Assembly: GCA_900708905.1 (NCBI GenBank)
Contig: CAADRB010000012.1
Location: 1,715,257-1,779,256 of the forward strand
DNA length: 64,000 nt
Direction: 5' to 3'
From: Hymenolepis diminuta
Lineage: Eukaryota > Platyhelminthes > Cestoda > Cyclophyllidea > Hymenolepididae
In this document: positions 1 to 13,195 of the stretch, one piece after another
How positions within the stretch are numbered: position 1 is the stretch's first letter
Layout: each line of letters starts with the position of its first letter
Translations under genes and position numbers: made by a program
Notes under the pieces: model-generated
The model's database searches: none
What the model was told of the DNA's origin: nothing
The model's input: only the letters and a program-made list of their open reading frames with translations

Positions 1-3000
1 GCGGACATCGAAAGAGACAGCGCGCAAATTAGTCAGCTACAACACCTCCGCCGCCACCATACGCAAATGCTGCCGATGCTGCCGCCGACACACAACGAGC
101 GTGCGCGCGCAGGGGTAGCACGCCGCAGCCATTACAAGCATAGGAGGAGAAACGCTGACTACTTAACTAGCTAGCGATTATGTGTTGTGTGTGCATCAGA
201 GTGAGTCAGAGACTGCCGAGCCGCCGCACACACAGAGAGGACACGTGTTTTCCGAATGGGTGTCCCTGAGGGCCTCTCTCTAGAGAAAGAAAGTAAGCTC
301 TCTATGCCACATGCATAACAGTGTTTCCTTCCTTCAAAACAATCGAATTATCAGCCTCTCAGATTAAATTACTTATCAACCTATCTTATTCAAGCGAAAA
401 GAAGGGGAGAGAGATGAGGTAGGGATTTTAAGAGGTGGAGGAAAACATTTAATCTTTCTGCCACGTTCCACCTGAGTCTAGACAGCTCGAAATTATCTTT
501 GTTAGCACAGAACTAGTGAAGAAATGAAATTCAAAGAGGTTAATCTCCATCTCCTCCTCAATTCTGATATGTTAAAAACGATATTAAACTATCTTCTACA
601 AATAATTCAAGGAGAAACATAATCAAATCTAAAGTTTGTTCTCCGATTTGGGCTGAATCCTGATTCAGGAAAAAAACTTCTAAAAACTTCAAAGACCAAT
701 CTTCTTTTCCTCTCACCCAAATTATAGACTTAAATTTTGTAAAATTTTATTAGCAAGCAGAACATTACTTATTGCAAGGCGAAGAAATGAACTTAGATTC
801 TATGAAACAATGCTTATTGGTGAAGCTTACAAACTCAACAGAAAAAGTTCAAAAAACATACAACACTCTAAGGGGAAATACAGACAAAGGGGAATAAAGG
901 ATCTTTAGTTAGTGGAAGATCATAAAAACTGGACGGTACCTCTAAGTAGCATGCATTAGCAAAGTTCAGTAAAGGCAAATAAGTTCCTACCTTTCAGGAC
1001 TTCGCCCCAAAAGATTTGATCATCTCTAAGAAAATAAAAAATTTAGCCTAAAAGACCCTAAACTTTCAGAACAGTAAAGACAAGAGAAATGAACACTAGG
1101 GGAACAAACCAAACGACCACTGCAATAAAACAAAACTGGGCTTCAGTATAAGATTACCTTAAAATAAAGAGCAAGAGTCATTTAACAGTTGTCAACTCCG
1201 GATACTAAGAGATCCGATCATTTGATTCATATATTAACGATAAAAATGTGTATTAACTTCAAACCGATAAATTCGGTTAACACCCAGCCACCTCAATAGG
1301 AAAATAATTTTATATATTTCCTTAATAACCATAAGCTTTTAGGCCCAGTAATTATTACGATTACTCAACCGAAAATGGAAAGTGTTAACTCCAATCAAGC
1401 CAAACAGATTCTAAAACGCTTTCAACTATTATAACTCTCTCCATCCAACCCATATTCTTGCTTTCTGACTATGGACTGGGGCGATTAAACGGTAAAAAAA
1501 AATTACATTCGGAAGGGCTAGGGAGAAAGAGTGATATAAAAAGATAACATAACCTTGATCCAAAAGCGGGACAGATAATTGCGGGGCTAATCGTAAGAGC
1601 TAAGTAATCTTGAAGTAAGTTAATTGCCCCAGAAAATGAAAGCCATCTAGAAGTTTTATCACACTGGTCATATTTTATTCAGAACCAGCTTACGTTCTTC
1701 AGAGCCAAAGGAATAGAAGACACTCACAAAATCAGTTCCTGATAAGAAAATGATTATTGTGAAATAAAAGATGCTTTCTTCAACATGATTATGATTCGAG
1801 GAAGCAGTTGTCCTTTGCTATCGGATCTCATCGAGATGGTAATAACGAATACATAAATGAATAAGATCTATCTTAGCCTAAGAGGACTTAAGGATATTGC
1901 TCTCTTAACTAAATAGAGATCCCGGAATTATTGCTGCCATAAAAAAACTTTAACCGAAGAGCTTAGGCTCTCTTGAAATAAGATGCAAATGCTTCGGGAA
2001 CGCGAACGTCTACGAAGTCAAAAGTTACGGAGTCGAGGTCAATCGATATACATATAACGATCGGAATGACCAAACGTACCGGTTGATATAGAACAAAAAA
2101 GATTCCTAGAATGATAATCAGAGGGACCTCAGAACACCTTTCATTTGCCCAAAATGAGCAATGGGAAACGTTTACCTCCAAATGATTTTTACTTCCTGCA
2201 AGCAGATATAATCGGCTGTTGTTTTATCTTGAATACCAACTGGGGAATGTCGCTTGTGAGGAAATCGTTTTATAATTCCGATTTGGTCAGTTCCTAGACT
2301 ACATATTCAAAATTTATCCAATTACAGGCATCCAAACTCTGAATGCTTCAGAATTAAGCCAAAAAAATTCATCTCTAAATGACGCAATCATCTCATGGTA
2401 AATTAAAACTCTCCTCAAAAAAGCGATAATCAATATCCAACAACAATAAAAGTAATCCGACTAATTCTTAAATTTGAACTGAATAAATACAATGTGTCTA
2501 CTTATCAAAGATTAACTTAGGGCATAGATACATCACCTTGTGTTTCTAGAATACATAACCAAGAAAATCAAAACTCATATGACCACGTTAGTCATGCTGA
2601 ATCAGAGAGTGATGGAAGAAAGTAAGAGGAACGAGTTAACGCAGGGGATAAGAGACTGCTCCTTACACTCAGTTAACCAACTAGGCGCGCGTTAGCAAAC
2701 TAGAAAGCAAGAGGTGAAAGGGTATATTTTTGGTCACAGCGCAAAAATAGCGCCTCTGTGTAGCTCTTTCTAGAAATCCTAGAGCTAGCGCAGATATAGG
2801 CAGTCAGACCAGGGAGGCAGCGCTAGCAGTAGCCTAGCAACGAGGTTTACACCCCCGCACGGCAAACATACATTAGTTGACGCGCACCGCGGCGTGCGTC
2901 CATGCCACCAACATTAACGCCCACGCAAAACCGAGAGAGAGGTGAAAGCAGAAAGAGAGCTATATACGCACTATACACCATAAAGCAGCTGTCTAGACTT

Positions 3001-3088
3001 TTAAACGGGGTCGAATGGCTTTAACATTCTCCTTCAAACATCATGACGATGAAAGGGGGCAGGGAGAGATAATCGAAAAGAATCATAC
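1..3088. other. Non-coding stretch left of the first exon, probably intron
   Basis: Positions 1-260 and 2640-2990 are GC-richer and purine/pyrimidine patterned; 300-2640 is AT-rich with stops in all frames. Because the minus-strand exon at 3089-3227 ends in a GT donor at 3088-3087, this stretch is most likely the first intron of that gene, with further exons beyond the left edge. The GC-rich first 260 bases could hold an exon or promoter, but I see no supported open frame there. Confidence 0.4.
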
Positions 3089-3227
3089 CTTGCTGACCCT
3101 GTTGCTGAGCAATCTGCTGTTGCTGCTTCTTCGTTTCCATGAGATCGGTAGTTGGGGCAGCGATATTTGAGTTGGCGGTGGCAACAAGTCCCCCACTAGA
3201 AAATGAGGAAGGCTGTAGAGTACTCAT
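3089..3227 (-). CDS. First coding exon of an unidentified Gln-rich protein (partial)
   Basis: The ATG at 3227 is the first in its frame after an upstream TAA near 3264. The exon encodes 46 complete codons and then meets a good 5' splice site (CAAG|GTATG) at 3088. The peptide is Ser/Thr/Ala-rich at first (residues 1-28) and then carries a Lys/Gln tract (METKKQQQQIAQQQGQQ, about residues 30-46). Such low-complexity N-termini are common in transcription and RNA-binding factors, but no family can be named from this exon alone. The rest of the gene lies to the left, outside the window or hidden in its intron. The Gln tract running straight into a clean donor site is the main support; the call could still be a chance open frame. 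Confidence 0.35.
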
Positions 3228-3604
3228 CGGATTAAAATCAATAAATCCAACACCACTATCACCGGGTTAGCGATGTAGATATAGTGAAAAGAGGGAGAGA
3301 ATTCTTTCTCTCGCTCTTCTGCTTGATGTTTGTACGAGATTGAGAGACCAAAGCAAAAGAGGGTACGAGGACGAATACGAAGATTGGGTTTGAAGACAAA
3401 AGTGCCGCCTCCCGAATTACTACTGGAGAGTAAGAAAGCGAGGTTAAACAGAGAGCTTGTCATATTGTTGAGGAAAAAGAGACAGGGGGGAAGAATATAA
3501 TCAATTTTTTGCGCGGTGCATAATCATACACACTCGCAAATACACACGATGTACGTGTGCTTACGTATACCTCTGTGCAAATGTGTGCGTTGTAGAAAAC
3601 ACAC

Positions 3605-3641
3605 TGTGCTGTGCTGTGTGCAGCACATACAGCACAGCACA
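3605..3641. repeat. 13-bp perfect inverted repeat (hairpin)
   Basis: Arms TGTGCTGTGCTGT (3605-3617) and ACAGCACAGCACA (3629-3641) are exact reverse complements around an 11-nt loop. The loop itself starts GTGC-A-GCAC, so pairing can continue inward. It sits about 380 nt upstream of the start codon of the left minus-strand gene, in its presumed promoter or 5' leader. Confidence 0.7.
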
Positions 3642-3699
3642 CCTGGTGCAGAAAGGGAGACAAGAGTGATCGCAGAATCAAGTTCAGGTAGATGGACAC

Positions 3700-5998
3700 A
3701 CAAAAAATGAGTACCAGAACATTGAGAAATGCGACTGATCATAGGCGGGCAACTTTGGCATAAAAGTTGATTTTACTTGTTCAGATTAAGGGATGAGAAA
3801 AAATGCACATGCGGATAACACAGCTTTACTCGAAGCAATATTTTACGGAGACCGAGTAAATATGAAAGACAATCTCGATCGAAGTAATATAACTGACCGA
3901 ACGATAACAAACACAAAATCAACTAATAATAAAATTCCTCCAGTGTTGCATTTAAACGAAATGTATAACTCGATTATCATCGATAACATAATTATTATAT
4001 AATTGGAAAAGTGGATCATAAACATTGACTAGGGGAAAATATTAAGTCAACTGAAATCCTTTGATTTTGAAAAGTATTAATTCATTCGAAACCAAAATTA
4101 TCTTTTTATAAATGCTCTGCACATATAGCACCATAAATAAGAATAATTGTAACGATACATTACAATAATTTAATTGATATATGAACAAATATATTTAAAA
4201 AATACTTTCCAATAAGCGTTGCATATTTATAGTGCAATAGACAAAGTGTTTAAAAATTAAGAAACGTAAACACATTAAAAGAATTGCAGAAAAGCTTAAA
4301 GTTAATGTAAACATCTTACAAATTTTGACAGAAAATGACAAACTGCCATCATTGGCATCAATGAAAGCCCGGATCGAACAATATTTGATCTACTAAAACA
4401 ATAATGGCGCAAAATATTATTCTGCTAAAATTGATGGCCTTTTTCATTCTTCCTCTCATTAAATGTAATCATTATTATGAATTTATTTAAGTATTCCCGT
4501 TTTAACATTTTTGATCCAAATTATTGATAAATTAAGACGATAAAAAGGCATCAAATTTTCAGAAACATAAAAATATTACTCGAAAACTATTCTCATTATG
4601 CTTATCTGCTGGATCTATTCTGAAAAGACATCTATCACATCTGAATATTGAATATTTTACAATTATGCTGCCTTTACGTCTTGAAGTTGAATATGAGATT
4701 TTTATTTTTCTGTTTGTTCTTTTTGAGTTAACGTGTCTAATCAATAATATAGAAGAATATAGTCGTTTTTTAATGCTACTTCACTATTTCAACTTATCAT
4801 AGTATTTTATGAGATAAACGCCGTGTTAAAAGTGTGTCGTAGAAATTTGAACGTGTATATTTATAATTTACTAATTCGAATTAATTCATAAATACGTTTA
4901 AGATAAAACGCTGTCAATTTTAACATATTTTTTATGAATTCACTCAAATAAAGGAACATAATGAAATAATGTATTTAATTATTGGGACATATAAATACAT
5001 TTATTTTTAAATACAATCTGACTACTACAGAAGTAAATGAGTTTAATATGTTTAGTATTCATCATTATTACTTGTGTTCCGAAGAATTTTTATCATATCT
5101 TATCATTATCAAAATATCACTTACATCTTAAGCGGGAATATGTTTTTAGGTTTCTTTTGCGTTAAAACTTCAATTTAGGAATATTTTTCGATTTAATCTT
5201 TATGAGCTTTTCATAATTGGCTGTTTTTAGGGTATCTGGGGATTTTGGACGGCTTAGCGATTTTTGGAACAACTAACAACAGACGAGATCTTATTGTCAT
5301 GTACAAATTAGTACGTCTATCAAAATTTCTGTTAAGATTCAAATAATCGACATATCATACTAAAACTTTACAACTTCTAAATTGGCATGCCAATACTTTC
5401 CCAGGTAAATGTCAAATGTCATGTAACTACTCTAATTGACTATACTTAATCCTTATCAAAATATAGCCAGATGTAATCTTACCCCAGGCTCTTTTCTCTC
5501 TCACCAATAAAGGCCAAAATCTACAAACACGTTCTTTAGCCAGGTCCTCCCAATCTGCTGCTCCACTTAATTTGTGTTCATGTAGTCTTTTGCTTTTCTC
5601 TGCTGACTCATTAAGTAATAATCATAAATAAAACCAATTTTGATTCTTATTTTTTGTAGCTTGCATTTACCAGTTTTAGTATTTGGCTCTCAACAGGATC
5701 TCATAGTAGAGTTCAGTCGAGGAAATCATATATAATCGCAAAAGTACAGTCATTAAAAATAAGGGCTTACATCATAAGTCGCATTGCATTCATCATCGTT
5801 ACTACTGTTCAAATCATTAAACTCTTTTCTAAGAAGGCTTAGAAGCTCTGATTTTAGGGATGGAAAAAAGATGCACGAATTTCTAATCATATAGCACCTA
5901 AAAAATCGTCCATCATCCAATCGTAAATTCCCAAATTTGTTGATATTTCTGACTTAAAAAATATTTCAAGGAAGGAACCAAAAGCTTATTATATAACA
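3700..5998. other. Gene-free AT-rich intergenic stretch
   Basis: Only short open frames on both strands (for example near 3793-4002 and 4559-4744), with no recognisable motif and no splice-supported exon. I see nothing functional here. Confidence 0.5.
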
Positions 5999-6312
5999 GT
6001 AATAACGTTAAGTCTATCGGGGCCACATCAATGGAATAGATGGAATAAGTTAAGTAACTCATGTCGCCAGATCAGTTCGGAAGTGTTGGGCAAGCCACCC
6101 CAATTTACTGATAAGTGAATTATGTTAATGTACAAAACATTTCTTCGTTCGACGTCAATCACGTCTCGCCGTCGGAGTCTCGATGTGATGATAGACCTCT
6201 GTTTAGATATCAATGTGCAAACATGCGAACACACAACAGGATCACCTGTGGACACTGTACTGGAGATCTTATCGCCAGTCAATCATTTCTAATCGCTGGC
6301 TATAGCAATAGC
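5999..6312 (+). repeat. Dispersed ~300-bp repeat, copy 1
   Basis: It begins with GTAATAACGTTAAG followed by CTATCGGGGCC and GAATAGATGGAATAAG. It contains the blocks CCAATTTACTGATAAG and TACAAAACATTTCTTCGTT, then TGTGGACACTGTACTGGAG. It ends in a variable tail after GATCTTATCGCCAGTCAAT. The same blocks recur in the same order and orientation near 40.7 kb and 57.9 kb. No protein is encoded. It could be a solo LTR, a miniature LTR element or a SINE; ends were set by where the copies stop matching by eye. Confidence 0.8.
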
Positions 6313-8358
6313 CCATTTAACATCTTGAGCGTAGAATAAGTTTTCATAAAAATTCTTTATTAAAATGTCTACTTCATAAGCAGTTGACAGACTCTGAGAT
6401 AAACATACGTATATAATAACTTGTTTACTTTTCTGATGAAGAAATGCTCTTTGGCGCAGTTTGATTGATAAATACGATAATGTAAACTAAATAGTAACAG
6501 GTAAGGATTAGAAATTGAAGAGGCTCAACTTTTTGCAATTTAAGATTATGAAAGACTCTAACGAAGTCCAAGTTTCGGAATCCCCTGAAAGAAGAAAAAG
6601 TGCAAAAGGATACGGAGAATTCAGGATAAATATTAGAAAAGTTTCCCTCTATTAAATTTATCAGAGTCCAACTTTTTGTTTAATGATACTTACAATTCTT
6701 AATCTGACATTTTTTCTTCTTTATTAATATAATATGCCATTCTCATCAGTGATATACAAAAAGATGAAAATAAATTACGGTATTGTCAGTTTTCGGAATG
6801 AATCGTAATTATACGATTAACTGACACTTTAGATTAACAAATTTTCTGGTGCATCAAAATAATCTTCCCTCTTCTGTGTAAAATATTGCGCTGATTTTCA
6901 TATTTGTAAGCTAATCTAATGCTCATTTTTATCACCTGACAAGGTAAAATAACTGTTGGGTTTTCACACGATGTTTACTAGAAGAAAACAGTACTTATGG
7001 TACTTTCAATGTAGCTCTATTTGAAATTTTAGGGAGATAGTTTCACACTTGAAGTGGAATCAAGACATGGATATCACTCAAATGGCGACTAATGATGACT
7101 GAATGAAATGAACTGCAAAACAATAAAGACATTTTACTTAAAATTTCTCCTAAGATGAGCATATTATATTGGCGATTACGTCTTATATTCCATTAATTAA
7201 AATTGTATTGTAGGAATTAAGGAAAACATTATTAATGTATATTCTGCAAGTCAAATTATCATTTGATGAAAATCTTTGTTTATTCATGCGCTTTTCATAA
7301 TCGAATAATATTTCTAATTCAAATGACGGAGGATATCTTATTATTTATTTAATTGATCCTCTTGTGTCTGTCAAATGTGTAAAATTTTGAATATCCGCAT
7401 TATAGATAAATAGAAAGCAATAATCCCAAAATGCGTAAGCTCTTACGCAATTTCCTTAGGCATGCTGCTGCAAATAATGAATTTTCATTTACTCCCTATG
7501 TATTTAGAATATGCTGTCAACAAACGCTATCTGAAACTTCCCTATTGATTAATCTAGAAATTACAAATACGAAGAAATTCATCCCAAAGGTTGATTAAAA
7601 ATCATTTAGAAAATGATATTTTCCTAACTCCTGGGAACAGACTGCTTGCTATTTACATTTTTATAAATCAAGCAGAAGCATAGTTGGAAACATTTACTGT
7701 GTCATGATCAAGGTAAAAAATTACATATTAATAAGTTTTGAATAATAAAATAAAACATATTATGAAAATAATCCTCTTTATAATAATAACTTTGATGTAA
7801 TCATTTGTTGAAATACAGCATTTTTCTTGGTCATCAGCACCATTTACTTAAGCGATTCATTCGACTTTGTAAAAATCGCTTAATTGTAATTATTTTATTA
7901 AGCGTATTACCCATATCATTAAAATTTTTGGCTCTAGCATAATTTGGTGACAAATAATCAACCGCAGGTTTTACTTTGTTGATTAATGTTCGGTTGTGTT
8001 CGTGAGAAAACATGCTATCTTAAATATTATCTATCTTGAAAATTATAATTTTACGAAATGAAACATAATTTAACAGTCGATAATTTCAAATAACATCTCT
8101 GAATAATCTTTCGATAAAAGACTTAATCAAAACTCAAAACATTTAAAATATTTGGGTTGATACCGTAGCTCTTCGTTATAGATCTTTCTTGTATACAGTC
8201 CTGGCAAAAATTTCAAAATAAGAAAACACGCTATTATTCTCAGAGGAGGGGAATCGAGTCATCACAGTCAGAGGTGATAAAATCTCGGATATGGTCCATT
8301 TAATTTGCCTTGGAGTTTTTTCTGCGGACTTCTGCAAAACCTATAAAAAATGTAAAAA
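6313..8358. other. Gene-free AT-rich intergenic stretch
   Basis: No open frame with family features and no repeat recognised. It lies between repeat copy 1 and the 3' end of the eIF4E3-like gene, so the right end may include that gene's 3' flank. Confidence 0.5.
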
Positions 8359-8364
8359 TTTATT
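8359..8364 (-). terminator. AATAAA polyadenylation signal of eIF4E3-like gene
   Basis: An AATAAA hexamer on the minus strand lies about 40 nt downstream of the eIF4E3-like stop codon, the only canonical signal that close. Confidence 0.5.
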
Positions 8365-8401
8365 TAAATCGATATTTTTGACGTAAGATTTTGTTTAATT
8401 A

Positions 8402-11400
8402 TTAGTGGGACCTACACTCAAAGTAGACTAGTTTAAAATGAACAGGTTGGGGTAGAATAATTTCATTGAACTTTTCGGCGAATTCGGTAGTCTTGTCGGC
8501 ATCAAAAACCACAGAAGCAGTCCAAATGTCAATAATAACACTGGAAGGTCGTGGAGACACTCCGACACCCAGAATGGAATTGTGTGAATCTACGAGTTGA
8601 CCCAATTTTTCTCCCACGGCTCCCATGGCAATTTCGCACCATAGGTAGTCTGCATTTCGAGCGTCAGTATGTCGAAGACGCCATCTTCCGCCATTCGCAT
8701 GCTCCGGCCTCTCCCTAATATGAGGAGAAAAATGAAAATGAGGCTGACCTTGTCTTCAATAAAATTCTTAAGCAGCCAAGATGGTTTCTATAAAGTTTTG
8801 AGATCCTGATGATTGATAAACATTAAAAGAAAAATAATTAAATCAGTTTACGTCAGCTCTTATTTAACTATCTTTGTAGTGTCAATAGGTAATTGCCTCT
8901 CACTTCGCGCACAGCAACATTTTGTTGGGAAATCTTAGTCGATTTTAATTTCTACCGCGTTAATTTATCCTTCTCGACTTTATCAAAATAAATACAAGTG
9001 AAGAAATGTAATGGATATGTTCTCAACAGAAATCGAGTATATCAGTATGCACATCAAAGGATAGACATCGAATTTAACCTTCAGTATTAAGTCTTTATTA
9101 AAAATAAGTCGAGAGGCTTTATATTTAAAGACTTAGAAGTATATGCTAAATACCTAAGTTCTGCTAACCCTTTGAGACGCAGTTTGTGAAAATACGGATA
9201 TGTGTAAAGAGAAATCTAAACACTCTGTCTATATTTACTAAAAATGAAGTTTGTATCGGAAAGAAAATAATTCGGAAGAATTGGAGCACTTCGGCGACAC
9301 CTGATCTTGGGTAAATAACGATAGTGACTTTTGTCCCCACCTATGGTTAATTCGTTTATTGCTTTCCCCAGTTTCTTATCCACAAAATATAGAGCTTCAT
9401 TCTGTTTTGCCAGTGATTCGTTTTTCCTTGTTCAAGATACTTATCAATTTATCCTTGTTAATTTACTCTAGAGTATTGAGCCTTATTCTTTTCTATTTAA
9501 CCACTTTTCAGCTTCCCAGTTAGAAGGCTTATCCCTTAATTCTTCCCTCTTATAGTGAAATACTTCTAGCCTTGGAAGGGTTACAACTTAGCCACTTATC
9601 TTTATTTTTTTGATGGCCTATAGGCTGTAGCCGTCACATCCTTAATCTACAATATTCCGGTTGAGATTCCATAACTAGACGGCAAAGGCAGACATCAGTA
9701 ATTAATGTGACAAAGATTAGATCCGAGATTTGATTTTAGATCTCGTCCTATACTACGTAGGGTCAATTTGCTTTTGCGTCTGTTTGAGGCTTGCAGACTG
9801 TGTTGTATGAATTACCAAGTATGCGAAAATTCGATTTTTTCTGACTGGTGATCGCTAAGGTGTCTGCGATTGTAAAAGGAGACTGTCGTTGCCGTACTAG
9901 TATTACCTGGGCAGTCGAATCAATAAACAGATCCTCTATAAAATTATCTCATTATTTCAGTTAATTTCCAGTATTTTTTTCCTAATCACCATGTCGCACG
10001 CTTAAAGGGCAATGAACCGGAAGACTGATATCACTTAGAAAATTTCAACTCCATTAAAATCTTTAGGAAAGATCTGAATTCGGATCTTCTTTCACTGTGT
10101 TTCAATCTGGTTAATAACTCGACTGACCATCTCCGAAAAATTTTATTTCGCAATTTATTTGCCTAGCAGATTGTATTATCGGAGTTAGGCTTAATCAATG
10201 TATTCAATATAAACTGGGCGCTTGGTTTGCAATTGCCTAAAAAAATCACCAGCCCTATATTTATTCAAGAACATACCAACTTGTCGAAATACTGTGAAGT
10301 TCTAAACCCAGCTATTAGAATGCACGATTGATGATAAATTACCAGAGAAATATAAACTGTCAAGAACTGTCATACAAAATCCAAGGCCAAAAGTTCTATA
10401 ATCTTTTTCAAAGCCCTTTGATTCGAAATTCAAAAGCACATGTGTTGTATATATTGTATGTGCTCTTCTAAAGTTCGCTTCCGTAAAATGACTAATGAAT
10501 ACTAAGATTTACTTTTAAATTAATTTCTATTAAATAACCTTCTATTTGGAAACCACAAAGTAGCCAATCAAAGGACTAATTTTTCTACTCAGATATCAAA
10601 ATGAAGAGTTATATGAATCTTTGCTTAGTCAGACCAAAGAGCCGTAATTAGAGTAACCAACTTTCCCTTTCAACACTGTGTACTGGTCCATAGTATTACA
10701 CCTAAAATCGAGTTCCTAAAAAAATGACTAGTGATGCGAATCGGTTTCCTATGATGAAAATGATAATAACAAAACCATTAAAAGATCAATTTCAAACCAT
10801 CTTAGGAATCGTTCGACCTAAAATCTATTTAACATCCTGTTTATAAATTTTTATGCACACCAAGACTTCGGTTCGTTGATAAAACACAACAGACAGATTA
10901 GCAACTAGCATATTCATATTTTAATAAAACGAAAACATTTAACTTAGTGTTAGAATAAAGTCCTTTATTCAAGATTCATATGGAGTGAGCGATATTACAT
11001 CTTCAACTTGGTTTTAATGAAAGAAATCGCACTAGAATCTGGAAATCAAATTCTAAAATTTATTAACCAACTTATTTAGAAAGAGTTCACCATTACCATA
11101 GAATTCTTCTTGGAAAACGAAAACGAAAACACCTTTTTTACTTTTCTAGCATCTTCAAATTAAGCCGGGATTACCTTTTTATCATGATTTTCCAGGAAAT
11201 CACAGCTTCTTTTGTTAAAAAACTGTTATAATTATGATAAATCTTTCCACAGAAAAAGTTGACGGCTACTCGAATGACTGACTAATAGTAATTTATAACT
11301 TGTGAAGATAGGTTGTTAACCATCTTGTAGTATATTGGTACACCGCTAAAAAAAGCCCTAAAGTATCCAATAGGTAAACTAAAAGATCAACCAAAATCCT

Positions 11401-13195
11401 TGACTTTACTAAACTGACAACCATGTTTTCGAATCTAATGGCTTAATAAATCGATGATTGGAATCGATTGAGAGTTTTCTAGTAATAAAAGATTCTGTTG
11501 AGTAAATGATAACGCCCAAAAAAAGAGAGTGACTTGGGGTAGAGGGAGGTCGCTCTGATGAAAAGCACAGAATCTCATATCCCATAACCTCTTCTATTGA
11601 GCAGAATTAGATAGTATGCTTAGTCCTTCGCATCGCCGATTACGCAACAATGAATATCGATTTAGTGATCTGACTTGACAAACGTGTTCGTTAATCACTG
11701 CGCTACCGGTGCACATTGCTTGTGGAAGATTTATTTTTACCTTTCTAAACTTCTCAAGTCGACCTAAGTAGAGAGAGAAAAATAGCTATCTGCAAATTAA
11801 ATGAAGAATTATAACTAACTCCTAATATCTAATGCCTAAATGCTAAAATTGAGTGAAATATTGACAGATTGTGTGATGAAAAGACCATAATGTCCAGAAT
11901 GGCGACCGAAAAGATGAATCTTAATTGGTAAAATTCCTACTTTTAAGACTTTATGATCAAAAAAGTATAATCTAATGAAATCTTCTAATGGCAAAGCGTA
12001 AAAAATGGATTTGATTTTGCTATCCAGTATCCATTCAAAAGGCGCGCGAACAGTGATCATTATAATAAAAAAGGTATAGGCCAGATTAACGGTCTGATGT
12101 AGGCTATTCTTCATTTATCGGAATATTGGATGGATGGCTATTTTTACAACTTTATCTTTTGCACATTTAGAGAGTTGTTTGGTTGCTGGTACTTTATCTG
12201 TCTGGATGACAAATTATCATAGTCTATATACTACTCTATTGATAAGCCATTTGGAATGAGTTTAATTAAAAGTTCATTTGTCCTAAAGCTAATCTCCACA
12301 TAGATAATATCACCCAAAATCGATTAAATTAAACAAGGATAACGTACCATTGAGGATCATAGGGGTCGCGCATGAGATAAAACGCTTCCGTATATTGAAG
12401 TTCACTTGGCTTTTCAGTCATCTTAAATACTTTCCAGAATTCTTCCACAGTGGAGCATTTTCCCAGGCACCTTATCTGATGTCCTTCGTGTTTCGCATTT
12501 GGATCATTGGTTTGTTTAGTTGGTAATTCATTAACTAAACAAAATGCAGTGATTTCATTGGAAAGATCCTGAACAGAATTTAAAAATTCTGATTTCATTG
12601 AATACGCACTCTTGTCACCCTAAGTACAACCCGATTTTCTTTTCAAAGTTTTAAATAACACATTATGTGACAAAAAATTGCTGTCAAAATCAAACTAATT
12701 CGCATCTCTTAGCATTAGTTTTTACATGATCTTACGAGATATAAGTAAAAGAGATAGCAGTTGTTACAGTTATAATAACATTGGGTTACATATTAACTAA
12801 ATTAGTTATTCAATAAATCCGTATAGATTTCATTCTGTCCCACTACTATAACTCTTATGGAATTTTATTGAAAATATTTTAAAAGAACTCCAAATTTCAC
12901 TTGACGGTACTCATCGGTACATTTCTTTTATCCAAAGTATAAATTAGATATCAGAAAGAATATTAAATCTACCTAAATATAAAGAACTGGTTATTACATT
13001 TCTAAAGGTAGAAATTTGCGTTCTCGTTTCACAACGACTATTAGGATAAACACCACTATTTCGTCAAAACTTACTATAAAATGACCAATTAGTATGCAGA
13101 GGATGGGCTTTGGAGGATTTCTTCTGTTTTTCAACGGATTCTATGGATTCGGTTGGAGCGGAAGGTACAGAAGGAGGACCGGTGGCGTCTTCCAT
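8402..13195 (-). CDS. EIF4E3: Eukaryotic initiation factor 4E class 3 (eIF4E3-like), 3 exons
   Basis: A cap-binding translation factor of the eIF4E family. Exons are 13195-13075, 12588-12348 and 8714-8402 (TAA); they total 675 nt and encode 224 residues, the length of human eIF4E3. Residues 32-40 carry the family opening motif HPLHTNWSFY. Residues 110-132 carry the FYLMR block, then PQWERPEHANGGRW, which retains the second cap-stacking Trp (W121), the following Glu (E122) and the GGRW strand. The C-terminal part (ILGVGVSPR, IDIWTAS, HFKLVYF) matches class 3 rather than class 1 or 4EHP. The first cap-stacking Trp of class 1 is not seen, as expected for class 3. The region before EEFW is longer than usual. 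The exon 2 acceptor is a choice: a site at 12620 is conventional but out of phase with exon 1, while the AG at 12590-12589 restores phase. Intron 2 is 3.6 kb and holds no recognisable gene. Confidence 0.85.
8715..12347 (-). other. Long second intron of the eIF4E3-like gene
   Basis: AT-rich with no convincing exon. A 92-codon minus-strand open frame at 11836-12114 is hydrophobic but has no family motif and no suitable splice phase, so I treat it as chance. Confidence 0.6.

Noticed and set aside
1963..2181. 72-codon minus-strand frame in the left intron
   Set aside because: Hydrophobic random-looking product without motif; no splice sites in phase with the Gln-rich exon.
12600..12620. Acceptor at 12621-12620 as start of eIF4E3 exon 2
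   Set aside because: Joining it to exon 1 (phase 1) gives an immediate stop; the acceptor at 12590-12589 keeps the frame and gives a 224-residue product.
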